A DNA stretch of 57,140 bases from an uncultured Enterobacterales bacterium (GTDB lineage: Bacteria; Pseudomonadota; Gammaproteobacteria; Enterobacterales; Enterobacteriaceae). This document shows, piece after piece, positions 47,552 to 56,626 of this stretch; the first letter of the stretch is position 1; each line of letters begins with the position of its first letter. Below the pieces are notes generated by a model, which did no database searches, had not been told where the DNA came from, and saw only the letters and a list, made by a program, of their open reading frames with translations. Location of the stretch: NCBI GenBank assembly GCA_946478305.1, contig CAMLBO010000016.1:1-57140 (forward strand), in the 5' to 3' direction. A program made the position numbers and the translations under genes.

Positions 47552-47845
47552 TTACGCGCAATATAAACGGCTGATCACGCCTTTATCGTTGGATTCGATA
47601 TTCAGGCGCTCAGCGCGGTAGTCCATGGTGACGGCAGTATTCGGCGCGATATGACGCATGGGTTGTGAAAAACGCAGTCCATCAAGCACCGAGACGGGTT
47701 TGCCAATCAAATAGCTGAAAGAAGCGGCCCCACAGGTATCCGGCTGCTGAACGCTTTCGGCGTTTTTGGCCGTATCAGCGTGATTCTGGCAGGCGGTGAG
47801 GGAAAGGACGGCCAGCGCGGAGAGGCAAAGTAATGTTTTATTCAT
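47552..47845 (-). CDS. Lipoprotein with I78-family peptidase-inhibitor domain
   Basis: The product has 97 residues starting at ATG 47845 (MNKTLLCLSALAVLSLTACQ). The lipobox LTAC places the modified Cys near residue 19. The mature domain has the I78 pattern: a Cys-bounded unit (CGAASFSYLIGKP to ISRLYCA) with a central RHIAPNTAVTMDYRAERLNI. Family members inhibit serine peptidases such as subtilisins. The protein is probably anchored in the outer membrane facing the periplasm. A small hairpin lies beyond its stop (47514-47531). Confidence 0.85.
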   Translation of the reverse strand: MNKTLLCLSALAVLSLTACQNHADTAKNAESVQQPDTCGAASFSYLIGKPVSVLDGLRFSQPMRHIAPNTAVTMDYRAERLNIESNDKGVISRLYCA

Positions 47846-47948
47846 GGTTAAGAGATCCATCATTTAAAAGAAAGCTGAACAATAGTTTTATTCACAGCAG
47901 TGATGCCTTAGTTAATCATATCATCTAACAGGATAATTCGCTTTCCAT

Positions 47949-47966
47949 GTACTAGCGAACTAGTCA
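47949..47966. promoter_or_regulatory. TrpR-type operator upstream of mtr
   Basis: GTACTAGCGAACTAGTCA matches the remembered TrpR operator consensus GTACTAGTTAACTAGTAC at 14 of 18 positions, with both CTAG half-sites intact. It is about 140 bp ahead of the mtr start, as expected for Trp-repressed permease expression. Confidence 0.7.
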
Positions 47967-48010
47967 AACGTATACATCCACGCCCATATGCACTATATTG
48001 CCGCGCTTAA

Positions 48011-48045
48011 GACCAGACTTGCAGCATAAATGCAGGTCTTTGGTC
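48011..48045 (+). promoter_or_regulatory. Leader hairpin of mtr
   Basis: GACCAGACTTGCA pairs with TGCAGGTCTTTGGTC around GCATAAA, with a small internal bulge. It lies in the untranslated leader. Its role is unknown. Confidence 0.4.
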
Positions 48046-48106
48046 CGCTTACTTTTTGCCTGCTTCCCAGGTCAATAATGATGAAAGCCACGCGAGGATC
48101 CGCACT

Positions 48107-49351
48107 ATGGCGACGCTTGCAGTAAACGCTCCGCACCGCTCCGTACTGGGTGGGGCCATGATTATCGGGGGAACCATCATTGGTGCAGGGATGTTCTCTT
48201 TACCTGTGGTGATGTCGGGCGCCTGGTTCTTCTGGTCGGTCGCCGCACTGGTATTCACCTGGTTCTGCATGTTGCATTCGGGGCTGATGATCCTCGAGGC
48301 CAACCTGAACTACCCAATCGGCTCCAGTTTTAACACCGTGACCCGTGATCTGCTCGGCAACGGCTGGAATATGCTCAACGGTGTCACCATCGCTTTCGTG
48401 CTCTATATCCTGACCTATGCCTATATTTCGGCCAGCGGCTCGGTGTTGCAGCATACGATGCGCGAGATGTCGGTCGATTTCTCGCCGCGACTCGGTGGAT
48501 TGCTTACGGCGCTGGCCGTGGCCTTTATCGTCTGGCTGAGTACCCGCGCGGTGAGCCGCATGACGGCCATTGTGCTGGGGGCGAAGATCATCGCTTTTTT
48601 CCTCACTTTCGGCAGCCTGCTGTGGCATATCAAACCGGTTAACCTGCTCAATAGTGTGGAACTTAACCCAAGCTACGCGCCGTATGTGTTAGCTACACTG
48701 CCCTTCTGCCTGGCCTCATTTGGCTATCACGGCAATGTACCCAGTCTGATGAAGTATTACGGCAAGAATCCGCAGGTGATTAAAAAATGTCTACTGCTTG
48801 GGACCCTGATGGCGCTGGGCCTCTACGTCATCTGGATGCTGGGAACCATGGGGAATATCCCCCGTCCGGCGTTTATTGGCATCGCCGAACGCGGCGGCAA
48901 CATTGATGTGCTGGTGCAGTCATTGAGCCAAATCCTCAACAGCGCTGGGCTGGATCTGTTGCTGACGGTTTTCTCCAATTTCGCGGTCGCCTGTTCTTTT
49001 CTTGGCGTAACGCTGGGGTTGTTTGACTACCTTGCTGACCTGTTTAAATTCGACGATAGCCGGATGGGGCGTTTTAAAACCGCGCTGGTGACTTTCATTC
49101 CACCGATTATTGGCGGCGTGATTTATCCCGACGGCTTTATCTACGCCATCGGTTTTGCCGGTCTGGCCGCCACTGTCTGGGCTGTGATCGTTCCGGCGCT
49201 GATGGCGCGGGCTTCACGCCAGCGCTTTGGCAGCCCGCGTTATCGGGTGTGGGGCGGCAATAAAATGATTGTACTGGTGCTGTTGTTTGGCGTGCTGAAT
49301 GCCGCCGTACATATTCTCTCCAGCCTCAATCTGCTGCCGGTTTACCGCTAA
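48107..49351 (+). CDS. mtr: Tryptophan-specific permease Mtr
   Basis: The product has 414 residues, the same length as E. coli Mtr, starting at ATG 48107 ([20 protein letters not shown]). The signature stretches [40 protein letters not shown] and [20 protein letters not shown] are almost unchanged from E. coli. Eleven membrane segments are expected. It is a proton-driven high-affinity tryptophan importer of the aromatic amino acid permease family in the inner membrane. The TrpR-type operator upstream fits repression by tryptophan. The stop codon overlaps the next start codon (TAATG). Confidence 0.96.
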   Translation: MATLAVNAPHRSVLGGAMIIGGTIIGAGMFSLPVVMSGAWFFWSVAALVFTWFCMLHSGLMILEANLNYPIGSSFNTVTRDLLGNGWNMLNGVTIAFVLYILTYAYISASGSVLQHTMREMSVDFSPRLGGLLTALAVAFIVWLSTRAVSRMTAIVLGAKIIAFFLTFGSLLWHIKPVNLLNSVELNPSYAPYVLATLPFCLASFGYHGNVPSLMKYYGKNPQVIKKCLLLGTLMALGLYVIWMLGTMGNIPRPAFIGIAERGGNIDVLVQSLSQILNSAGLDLLLTVFSNFAVACSFLGVTLGLFDYLADLFKFDDSRMGRFKTALVTFIPPIIGGVIYPDGFIYAIGFAGLAATVWAVIVPALMARASRQRFGSPRYRVWGGNKMIVLVLLFGVLNAAVHILSSLNLLPVYR

Positions 49352-49755
49352 TGGGTCAGGAAGCATTGAGAGGTACCCTGATAAAACAGGGTACCGTGAT
49401 TGAGAAGGCCCTGAAAGAGCTGGGCGCACAGGGGCAAGGTCTGAAACAGCTGACCCTGTCGGTGGATGACCAGCTGACGCCGGAGGTCCGCGCCGCCCTG
49501 CGCCATATCATTCATCTGCGCAACGCCGCCGCACACGATGCCGATTTCAGCGTCGATACACAAAATCGCGCAAAGTTGGAGCAAAACCTGGCGCTGGTTA
49601 CCCGCTACTTTGCACAGCCGCCACGAAAAATGCGCGCTTCCCGCAAAAATAGCCAACCTAAAAAACGCCGGGTATCACGCCTGACGCTGTTCTTCCGGCT
49701 GTTTTTTATCGGACTGGTGCTGGTGGTGGGATATCTGCTGTTTCCGGGAAACTAA
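49351..49755 (+). CDS. Small protein with HEPN/DUF4145-like domain and C-terminal membrane anchor
   Basis: The product has 134 residues. The N-terminal 90 residues are helical, with ALRHIIHLRNAAAHDADFSV resembling the conserved 'RNxxAH' region of DUF4145/HEPN-type proteins. Then come a very basic linker (PPRKMRASRKNSQPKKRRV) and one membrane segment (LFFRLFFIGLVLVVGYLLF). Its start codon overlaps the mtr stop by one base, so translation is coupled to the permease. Its last 50 bases overlap the 3' end of cynR on the other strand. I do not know its function. The RNxxxH-like motif could mean RNase activity, but that is only a possibility. Confidence 0.7.
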   Translation: MGQEALRGTLIKQGTVIEKALKELGAQGQGLKQLTLSVDDQLTPEVRAALRHIIHLRNAAAHDADFSVDTQNRAKLEQNLALVTRYFAQPPRKMRASRKNSQPKKRRVSRLTLFFRLFFIGLVLVVGYLLFPGN

Positions 49756-50641
49756 CCCCGGCGCCGCTGGCGTAATCCCCCAGTAGTTGCGTAAAAGCGC
49801 GTACTGCCGCACTGCGGTACGCGTCTTTGCGTTGTAACAGCACAGCCTGACGTACGGTGATGGGTCTCTCCAGGCTGAGCGGATAAAGCTGCCGGTCGGC
49901 ACGGGCAATCGCCTGCGGTAAAATCGTGGCCAACTGACTAAAGCGCACCATTTCGACGATGGCGCTGATGGTATTGGTTTCCACCACAACATTTGGCTGA
50001 ATTGCCATCTGTTGACAAAAAATATCGATAAACTGCCGGGTGGCAAACTCTCCGTTGAGCAGTACCAGCGGCTGGCGGGCGAACTCTTCCAGACTCAGGC
50101 TACCGTTGCGCGTCGCCAGAGGATGTCTTTCCCCAACCATCAGATTCAGCGTCTCCAGAAACAGCGGCGTGGCCGTGATATCTGCAGAATGCACAGGTTC
50201 AAAGGCAATCCCTAAATCGAGATGATCCTGCGCCAGCAGGGCTTCGATTTTATCCAACGTCATTTCACACAATTTCAGCCGAATCCCCGGATAGCGTCGG
50301 TAGAATTCCCCTACTACGGGTGCAGTCAGGTAGGAGGTGAAGGTCGGCGTCATAGCCAGACGCAGCGTCCCCCGCTGCAAATCTTCAGCGTCATGAATCG
50401 CCCTGGTCCCCGCTTCCAGGTCCTGCAATGCCCGTTCAGCATAGTGCTTCCAGGCAATCCCGGCATCCGTCAGCGTTACCGTTCGTCCAGAACGGTCAAA
50501 CAGTTGTGCATGTAGCGATTCTTCCAACTGTTTGATTTGTTGCGATAACGTGGGCTGGGAGACGTGCAAAACCTCAGCCGCGCGGGTGAAATTACCCTGC
50601 TCAGCCACGGCCAGGAAGTAACGGATGTGTCGTAGCAGCAC
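49706..50641 (-). CDS. cynR: LysR-family regulator CynR
   Basis: The product has about 311 residues from GTG 50641, preceded by GAGG. The first residues (LLRHIRYFLAVAEQGNFTRA) and VSQPTLSQQIKQLEESLHAQ, FDRSGRTVTLTDAG and TPTFTSYLTAPVV closely follow E. coli CynR (299 residues). It activates cyanate detoxification genes in response to cyanate. The divergent cynTS genes start 107 bp away. The C-terminus is slightly longer than usual and overlaps the convergent gene after mtr by 50 bases. Confidence 0.93.
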   Translation of the reverse strand: MLLRHIRYFLAVAEQGNFTRAAEVLHVSQPTLSQQIKQLEESLHAQLFDRSGRTVTLTDAGIAWKHYAERALQDLEAGTRAIHDAEDLQRGTLRLAMTPTFTSYLTAPVVGEFYRRYPGIRLKLCEMTLDKIEALLAQDHLDLGIAFEPVHSADITATPLFLETLNLMVGERHPLATRNGSLSLEEFARQPLVLLNGEFATRQFIDIFCQQMAIQPNVVVETNTISAIVEMVRFSQLATILPQAIARADRQLYPLSLERPITVRQAVLLQRKDAYRSAAVRAFTQLLGDYASGAGVSFPETADIPPPAPVR

Positions 50642-50747
50642 AAACACCTCACTATTAGTAAAACCAATAGCAACCATTATAAATGGGTCTTAGACCCTAT
50701 AGCCAGTTACGTTCATTATCTGCCCATCGAAACATCAATGAGTAGAA

Positions 50748-51407
50748 ATGAATATGAAGGAAATTATTGACGGCATTCTGAAGTTCCAGTGTGAAGCCTT
50801 TGTCGAGCGCAGCGAATTGTTTAAACAACTGGCGACCCACCAGAACCCACGCACGCTGTTTATCTCCTGCTCCGACAGCCGACTGGTACCGGAACTGCTG
50901 ACCCAGCGCGAACCCGGCGATCTGTTTGTTATCCGCAATGCGGGCAACATCGTCCCTTCGTTCGGACCGGAACCCGGCGGCGTCAGCGCGTCGGTTGAGT
51001 ATGCCGTTGCCGCACTCGGCGTCGAGGATATCGTGATTTGCGGTCATTCCGACTGCGGCGCGATGACCGCCATCGCCACCTGCCAGTGTCTGGACCACAT
51101 GCCCACCGTCGCCAGCTGGCTGCGCTATGCCGATGCCGCCCGTAGCATTACTCAGGCCAATGACTATGCTTCGGAACAGGACCGCGTGAATGCCGTGGTG
51201 CGGGAGAACGTGATAGCTCAGTTGACCAACATCAAAACTCACCCGTCCGTTGCCCTGGCGCTTGAACAGGGAAAACTGAGGTTACACGGCTGGGTGTATG
51301 ACATTGCCAGCGGTGGCGTTGATGCCCTTGACGGTAACACGCGCCGTTTTGTTCCGCTGTCTGCCAACCCACAGGTGACGGCCACGCCCGCCACTGCCAG
51401 CTTTTAA
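50748..51407 (+). CDS. cynT: Carbonic anhydrase CynT
   Basis: The product has 219 residues, like E. coli CynT. Zinc ligands of beta-class carbonic anhydrases are visible: Cys and Asp in [14 protein letters not shown], and His and Cys in [14 protein letters not shown]. The enzyme supplies bicarbonate for cyanase and prevents its loss as CO2. The start at 50748 (MNMKEII) or two codons later is not resolved. cynS follows 34 bp downstream, in an operon divergent from cynR. Confidence 0.96.
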   Translation: MNMKEIIDGILKFQCEAFVERSELFKQLATHQNPRTLFISCSDSRLVPELLTQREPGDLFVIRNAGNIVPSFGPEPGGVSASVEYAVAALGVEDIVICGHSDCGAMTAIATCQCLDHMPTVASWLRYADAARSITQANDYASEQDRVNAVVRENVIAQLTNIKTHPSVALALEQGKLRLHGWVYDIASGGVDALDGNTRRFVPLSANPQVTATPATASF

Positions 51408-51441
51408 CATTTTAATACTCTGATAACCTGAAGGAATTTAT

Positions 51442-51912
51442 ATGACTCATTCACTCCATACCCAGACTTCACGCCAAAATCTGACCGATATCATCATGGA
51501 TGCCAAAATCCGCAAAAACCTGACTTTTGAGGCCATCAATGAAGGCACCGGTCTGAGCCTCGCTTTTGTGACCGCAGCCCTGCTGGGACAACATCCGTTG
51601 CCGGAAGCGGCAGCCCGTGCGGTCGCCGCCAAACTGGAACTGGATGAAGACGCGGTGCGCTTGCTCCAGACTATCCCGCTGCGCGGCAGCATCCCCGGCG
51701 GCGTGCCGACCGACCCAACCATCTACCGCTTCTACGAGATGGTACAAATCTACGGCTCCACGCTGAAAGCGCTGGTGCATGAGCAGTTCGGCGACGGCAT
51801 CATCAGTGCCATCAACTTCAAACTGGATATCAAAAAAGTGCAGGATCCGGACGGTGGCGAACGCGCCGTGATCACCCTCGACGGTAAATACCTGCCGACC
51901 AAACCGTTTTAA
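51442..51912 (+). CDS. cynS: Cyanate hydratase (cyanase) CynS
   Basis: The product has 156 residues, identical in length to E. coli CynS. The catalytic Arg and Glu lie in [20 protein letters not shown], with the active-site Ser in [10 protein letters not shown]. It converts cyanate and bicarbonate to ammonia and CO2 as a decamer. An AAGGA ribosome site precedes it. No cynX transporter follows; the stop codon overlaps the convergent ybjI gene by 4 bases. Confidence 0.97.
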   Translation: MTHSLHTQTSRQNLTDIIMDAKIRKNLTFEAINEGTGLSLAFVTAALLGQHPLPEAAARAVAAKLELDEDAVRLLQTIPLRGSIPGGVPTDPTIYRFYEMVQIYGSTLKALVHEQFGDGIISAINFKLDIKKVQDPDGGERAVITLDGKYLPTKPF

Positions 51913-52727
51913 GTTCTGACGAACGGCGCACGCCCTTCCAGGCAATCGTCAATAATCTGTAGCACGCCCTCCTCATGATGCAGGCCCGCCCGGTAACGGG
52001 CGGCAGCCAGTACGGCAGGCTGGGCGTTTTGCATGGCAAAACCGAATCCGGCGTGTTGCAGCATTTCAAGGTCGTTACCGCCGTCGCCGAACGCCAGCAC
52101 CTCACTGTCTTCAATGCCGTAAATCTGCTGGATTTTCTTCAGCCCATTGGCTTTATGGTTGCCGGGGATCACCAGATCCACCGAGCCGTGGCCACTGGAA
52201 ACTGGCTTCACTACTTCGCCCAAATGCGCTTGCACATGCGCCATTATCCCCGCCAGCTTTTCATGCGGCACCTCCAGTGCAAATTTGAAAATGGGTTCGT
52301 TAACGTCCGCATAACGCTTCACTCGATTCAGGCGGAAATAGTAACGATTCATCTTTTTAAAGAAGCCTTCTCCGAACTTTTCCAGCATGTATGCACCGTT
52401 TTTGCCACACACCGTCACTTCGATATCCTCAATACCGTTGATAAATTCCAGTACCTGCGCGGTTTGCTCTGCGGGCATGTGCGCACAGTAGATTTCCTGC
52501 TGTTTATCCACCACATAAGCGCCGTTTTCTGCCACGTAGGCAATGTCCGGGTCGAGCGCATCGAAGAAGGTTTTCAGCTGGTAATACTGATTGCCGCTGG
52601 CGACCACGAATTTGATGCCACGACGCTGCAATTCGACGTATTGGGCGGCAAAGCGCGCGCGGTTGTAGTCACTTCGGGTGTCGAGAAAAGTGCCATCCAT
52701 ATCCACGGCAATGAGTTTTACGGTCAT
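51909..52727 (-). CDS. ybjI: HAD-family phosphatase YbjI/SupH-like (Cof type)
   Basis: The product has 272 residues. HAD motif I is [12 protein letters not shown], motif [13 protein letters not shown], motif [13 protein letters not shown] and motif [17 protein letters not shown]; the Cof-type cap lies between. The sequence is closest to E. coli YbjI and its relative SupH/YbiV, which dephosphorylate FMN and sugar phosphates in the cytosol. The ybjJ homologue upstream supports the YbjI name. A strong terminator stands between the two, so they are probably separate transcripts. Confidence 0.88.
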   Translation of the reverse strand: MTVKLIAVDMDGTFLDTRSDYNRARFAAQYVELQRRGIKFVVASGNQYYQLKTFFDALDPDIAYVAENGAYVVDKQQEIYCAHMPAEQTAQVLEFINGIEDIEVTVCGKNGAYMLEKFGEGFFKKMNRYYFRLNRVKRYADVNEPIFKFALEVPHEKLAGIMAHVQAHLGEVVKPVSSGHGSVDLVIPGNHKANGLKKIQQIYGIEDSEVLAFGDGGNDLEMLQHAGFGFAMQNAQPAVLAAARYRAGLHHEEGVLQIIDDCLEGRAPFVRT

Positions 52728-52765
52728 CGTGACTCCTTAGAAAAACAATGAGAGAGTTGTAGGAT

Positions 52766-52798
52766 AAAAAAATGCCAGCGCCGGAGCGCCGGCTGGCA
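52766..52798 (-). terminator. Rho-independent terminator of ybjJ
   Basis: On the minus strand TGCCAGCCGGCGC and its partner CCGGCGCTGGCA form a GC-rich stem followed by a run of T. It lies between the ybjJ stop and the ybjI start. Confidence 0.85.
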
Positions 52799-52820
52799 AT
52801 ATGCCACTCAGTTTAAATCG

Positions 52821-53981
52821 TTAATATTTCAGCTTAAACGCACCCAGCGTGATAACCATAAACAGGGCAGCAACCGCCGCAAAAGCCACCGTCAGGCTGG
52901 AGAGATGGGCGATATAACCGATGATAGCCGGCCCCCCGAGCACCCCGAGATAGCCCAGCGTCGCCACCATCGCCACCGACATATTGACCGGCATAACCTT
53001 CTCCTGGCCTGCAAGGGTGATCAGCACCGGCACGATATTGGCCGCCCCGGCGCCCACCAGCGCAAAGCCCAGCAGCGAGAGGTTCCAGCCCGGCATTGCC
53101 ACCACCATCAGATAACCGGCGATGCCCAGAATGCTGCCAAAAATCAGTACCCGCTGGCGGCCGAGTGCGCTGACTACCGCATCCCCGGCCAGGCGCATCA
53201 ATGACATGGTGATGGCAAATACCGCGAAGCCCCACCCGGCATGTTCCACCGCCAGACCCCGATCTTGCGTAAGGAATACCCCGCCCCAGTCCAGCACCGC
53301 GCCTTCGGCCATAAAGCAAATCATCGCCATCGCGGCCATCAGGATCAGGCGAAAATTAGGCCGCGGCTTGGTGGCAGGTTTGGCCATGCCAGACTCATGA
53401 TTACCGAACGGCAGCAGTTCCGTGAAAGACATACTGGTCATGACCACTACCAGCACAATGGCTGAAAAAGTGCTGGCCAGCGGAGACAACCCGGCCCCGA
53501 GCAGCAAGGAGCCCCCGCCTGCACCGACAATGCCGCCCACGCTGTAAAGACAGTGAAAACCGGACATCAGCGGACGTGCGGATGCCTGTTCGATAAGCGA
53601 TCCCTGCACGTTCATCGCCACATCGGCGAGCCCGATCCCCATGCCAAACAGAAACAGCGCTGCCGCCAGCCAGCGGATATCACTGACCGTAGCCAGCGCG
53701 GGAAACAGCAGGCAGAACAGCGCAACAGCTGACAGGATAATCGCCCGGCAGCCAAAATGGCCAATCAGCCTGCCGGAACCCAGCATCGCCAGCAGGGAAC
53801 CACCGCCCAGACATAGCAACAGCAAACCCAGGTCCCCTGCCGCCGCGCCGGTGCGCAGTTGGGCATAGGGAACCAGCGCCGCCCAAAGCCCCATGGCCAG
53901 GCCGGTGACGAAGAAAATTGCGCGGGTTGCAACGCGTTTACGTTTGGAGTCGCTCACTGTGGTGGTAATGCTAAGTGACAT
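52821..53981 (-). CDS. ybjJ: MFS transporter YbjJ-like
   Basis: The product has 386 residues starting at ATG 53981 (MSLSITTTVSDSKRKRVATR). It is very hydrophobic, with twelve predicted membrane segments. The start IFFVTGLAMGLWAALVPYAQ and LMSGFHCLYSVGGIVGAGGG match YbjJ and its fucose-permease-like relatives. It is placed beside a YbjI phosphatase as in E. coli. A perfect palindrome 46 bp upstream and a ROK-type regulator gene next to it suggest control by a sugar-linked signal. The transported substrate is unknown. Confidence 0.88.
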   Translation of the reverse strand: MSLSITTTVSDSKRKRVATRAIFFVTGLAMGLWAALVPYAQLRTGAAAGDLGLLLLCLGGGSLLAMLGSGRLIGHFGCRAIILSAVALFCLLFPALATVSDIRWLAAALFLFGMGIGLADVAMNVQGSLIEQASARPLMSGFHCLYSVGGIVGAGGGSLLLGAGLSPLASTFSAIVLVVVMTSMSFTELLPFGNHESGMAKPATKPRPNFRLILMAAMAMICFMAEGAVLDWGGVFLTQDRGLAVEHAGWGFAVFAITMSLMRLAGDAVVSALGRQRVLIFGSILGIAGYLMVVAMPGWNLSLLGFALVGAGAANIVPVLITLAGQEKVMPVNMSVAMVATLGYLGVLGGPAIIGYIAHLSSLTVAFAAVAALFMVITLGAFKLKY

Positions 53982-54026
53982 AAACAGGATTCCCATAGCG
54001 AAGAGTCATCCCGGAACGACCGGAAT

Positions 54027-54055
54027 CACTTATTAAAAGACTTTTAATAAGTGAT
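54027..54055. promoter_or_regulatory. Perfect 29-bp palindrome, likely ROK operator
   Basis: TCACTTATTAAAAG, a central A, and CTTTTAATAAGTGA form a perfect palindrome between the ROK regulator and the MFS transporter. The TTATT-AATAA pattern resembles Mlc/NagC-type operators. Confidence 0.75.
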
Positions 54056-54114
54056 GACTATACAGATCAGCCGGAAATGAAGTCAAGCATCTGAAAGCAG
54101 AAAGACGCGGGGGA

Positions 54115-55113
54115 TCAAAGTTCGAAGGTAAGATGGAAGGTATAGCTTTCGAGCGTCAGTTCGGCGATGCCTTGCAGATAATCCTGCTCAATGGAGGGGC
54201 GAAAAATCAGGTGTGGCAGATGCTGAGCGGGAATATGACCCTGACAATAACGACGGATATCGGCCAGGTCCTGCTTCTGAAGCCGTGGCCCGGACAGCGC
54301 CACCGTCACCGGATTAATTACCGCGACCAGCGTGACCACAATATTACCCAGACGCTCGGCTAACTGTCCCTCAGCCGGTTGCGGCAGCGGAAGGTGTGAG
54401 ACCTCACCGGCAAAATGGCTGGCCCCTTGTAACACACGGCCATTGATCACCATACCGCACCCGGTACACTCACCCTCAGGCTGCAGCAGGTAGGCTACCG
54501 GCGCCGTCTCCTGGGGGCAGGTGCTGCGGTAAAACCCATAGGCGGTGTAATTCATGTCATTACCGACCTGCACAAACACACCAAATTTCTCCTGCAATAT
54601 CTGCACCAGCGGCAGATGCGCAAACAGCGAGATATCACAGGAGGCCACCACGCCGTCAACGATCACCCCCGGCAGGCCAATACCCATGGCCTGCAGGTTA
54701 GGATATCGCGTCACAATACCGCTGATGGCGTCGAAAAAATTTTCCAGCACGAACGGCTGACAGGCGGTGTCGAGCTGTTCGAGCGCCTCACCGGTGGCAG
54801 AGGTGATGAGTGCTGAGATGCGTGCAGACGCGTTATTACCTTCCACATACAGGCTGAGCACCGAGAAGAAATCCGGGTTGTACGCATAACGCTGGGCCGG
54901 ACGGCCACCGCTGGACGCATCCAGCGCCAGCGCCAACGCTTCGCCGGTCAGGCAGAGATCGTTCAGTACCGTGCCACAGGTCGCAACGCTCAACCCGGTT
55001 TGCGCTGAGAGGTCCGCCTTAGTGGCCGAATTCAGCGCTTTCAGCGCATTGACCACCAGCACTACATTGTGTTTTTTCATTTCTCGGGTCGTACGGGTAA
55101 CCGGGGTATTCAT
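54115..55113 (-). CDS. ROK-family transcriptional regulator
   Basis: The product has 332 residues. An N-terminal winged helix (LNSATKADLSAQTGLSVATC, then GTVLNDLCLTGEAL) precedes a ROK sugar-kinase-like domain (AMGIGLPGVIVDGVV, QVGNDMNYTAYGFYR, GASHFAGEVSHLPL). The zinc-motif region of NagC/Mlc is degenerate, and the kinase active site looks non-catalytic. It probably binds the palindrome at 54027-54055 and regulates the transporter downstream. The ligand is presumably a sugar or sugar phosphate. Confidence 0.88.
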   Translation of the reverse strand: MNTPVTRTTREMKKHNVVLVVNALKALNSATKADLSAQTGLSVATCGTVLNDLCLTGEALALALDASSGGRPAQRYAYNPDFFSVLSLYVEGNNASARISALITSATGEALEQLDTACQPFVLENFFDAISGIVTRYPNLQAMGIGLPGVIVDGVVASCDISLFAHLPLVQILQEKFGVFVQVGNDMNYTAYGFYRSTCPQETAPVAYLLQPEGECTGCGMVINGRVLQGASHFAGEVSHLPLPQPAEGQLAERLGNIVVTLVAVINPVTVALSGPRLQKQDLADIRRYCQGHIPAQHLPHLIFRPSIEQDYLQGIAELTLESYTFHLTFEL

Positions 55114-55152
55114 AGTGCCTCATCAACGGCGTTGATCATCAAGGATATTTTA

Positions 55153-56154
55153 TCACAGTACGCGCCAGACTCCGCTCTTGGTCGAGCCGTCACGTCGCAG
55201 TCTGCCATTCTCCTGCAACGTTTTAATGTTGCGTTCAACGGTGCGGGGATGGATCCCCAGCGCCTGCGACAGTTGAGCAATCGTGATTGAGGGCGTAGCT
55301 GCAACGGCGGCAATGATCTTGCTTCCTGTAGCAGACAGATTTCCGCCATTTTCTACCGGCACTTCTACCGGCATTATATCGGGTTGCCACAACCGAGCAC
55401 CGACACCTTCTTTCAGCGCGCCGGTCAGTTTTTCCAACATAAACGTGATGAAAGCCGTGCAGTCACTGGCGCGATCGCATTCGCCTAATACGCGGTAATA
55501 GTCCTGCTGCTGATCGTGAATTAAGGTTTCTACCGGCAACCAGGCCAGTTCAGCGCGCCACTCACTGAGGATCAGCGTCTGCCAAAGACGCCCCATCCTG
55601 CCGTTACCATCAGCAAAAGGATGAATAAACTCGAACTCATAATGGAAGATTGAACTGGCAATCAGCGGGTGGATGTCGGTGTGCCGGAGCCATTCCAGTA
55701 AATCCCCTACCAGCCGGTTAACCTGGTTGGCGGGCGGTGCCATGTGTATCAACTGTTTATCGCGGTAAACACCCACATTGCCGCTGCGCAGTTGACCCGG
55801 AAGATCCACCAGACCACTCATCAACAGACGATGTGCACCCAGTAAATCTGCCATCCGATGACAGTTCCAGTGGGGAAGTTGCTCATAAGTCAGAATCGCA
55901 TTACGCACTTCCTGAATATCTTTCGCCGGTGCCAGCACGCGCTTGCCCTCCATAATCGCCGTCACCTGTTCGGTAGAGAGGCTGTTATGTTCAATCGCGA
56001 GTGACGCCTGAATAGTTCGGATACGGTTTTCTTTGCGCAGCAAAGGTGAGGCGTGACCGGCCTGCGCCGCCCAGTGGCCCAATAGCTCCCCCACCTCAAC
56101 CACAAGGTTCAGGATTTCTGCCGTTATGCGGTAAGGGGGTTGATAACCCGCCAT
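55153..56154 (-). CDS. Fic-domain protein with C-terminal helix-turn-helix
   Basis: The product has 333 residues. The catalytic Fic motif HPFADGNGRMGR is complete, so AMP transfer from ATP to a target protein is expected. An N-terminal helix with SLAIEHNSLS matches the inhibitory helix of class II Fic proteins, with Glu in place to block ATP binding; the following residue is His where Gly or Asn is usual. The C-terminal 60 residues form a helix-turn-helix (ITIAQLSQALGIHPRTVERN). No separate antitoxin gene is adjacent. It starts 18 bp after the DCC-family gene and probably shares its transcript. Confidence 0.9.
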   Translation of the reverse strand: MAGYQPPYRITAEILNLVVEVGELLGHWAAQAGHASPLLRKENRIRTIQASLAIEHNSLSTEQVTAIMEGKRVLAPAKDIQEVRNAILTYEQLPHWNCHRMADLLGAHRLLMSGLVDLPGQLRSGNVGVYRDKQLIHMAPPANQVNRLVGDLLEWLRHTDIHPLIASSIFHYEFEFIHPFADGNGRMGRLWQTLILSEWRAELAWLPVETLIHDQQQDYYRVLGECDRASDCTAFITFMLEKLTGALKEGVGARLWQPDIMPVEVPVENGGNLSATGSKIIAAVAATPSITIAQLSQALGIHPRTVERNIKTLQENGRLRRDGSTKSGVWRVL

Positions 56155-56172
56155 CTTATTCTCCTGCTGTCC

Positions 56173-56598
56173 CTAATCCAAAAATCGCTGACGGTGGTCG
56201 GCATCCAGTTTTTGCACGGCGTCATAGCGCCCAAACAGCTTATATCGGTTCACCGCAATGCGGTTGTAGCACATGTCGCGAAATGACGGCGGAAATATCC
56301 GCAGCACGCCCATCCAGCGCCACGGCCGCGGCAATCCGCTCATGGCGCGGAAGATAGCGTCGGAACGCAGGAGTACTTCACCGTTATCGATAAGCACGAT
56401 GGTATTGATTTTATCGGCATCCAGTCCCGACCAGACAAACAGTGCCTGACCCTTTTCCGACTGCACGGTCACCATGCGGACAGTACGGTGACGGTCATGG
56501 CGGATCAGAAAATTCACCCAGCCGATGCACAACTTGCAGGTGCCATCGAAAATGACGATGCGTTCGCCGGGCTGAATATACGGGGGATCATGGCGCAT
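56173..56598 (-). CDS. DCC-family (DUF393) thiol-disulfide-like protein
   Basis: The product has 141 residues. The defining motif is IVIFDGTCKLCIGWVNFLIR (D-G-x-C-x-x-C). LRSDAIFRAMSGLPRPWRWM and YNRIAVNRYKLFGRYD complete the family pattern. The Cys pair suggests a thioredoxin-like redox role, but the family has no settled function. It is cytosolic with no signal peptide. It lies 18 bp upstream of the Fic gene in the same direction. Confidence 0.88.
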   Translation of the reverse strand: MRHDPPYIQPGERIVIFDGTCKLCIGWVNFLIRHDRHRTVRMVTVQSEKGQALFVWSGLDADKINTIVLIDNGEVLLRSDAIFRAMSGLPRPWRWMGVLRIFPPSFRDMCYNRIAVNRYKLFGRYDAVQKLDADHRQRFLD

Positions 56599-56626
56599 AA
56601 GCCCGCTCCGGGATGAAGGGTTTCAT

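Noticed and set aside
52821-53981. MFS transporter as the missing CynX
   Set aside because: It is on the opposite strand, separated by ybjI and a terminator, and its sequence pattern follows YbjJ.
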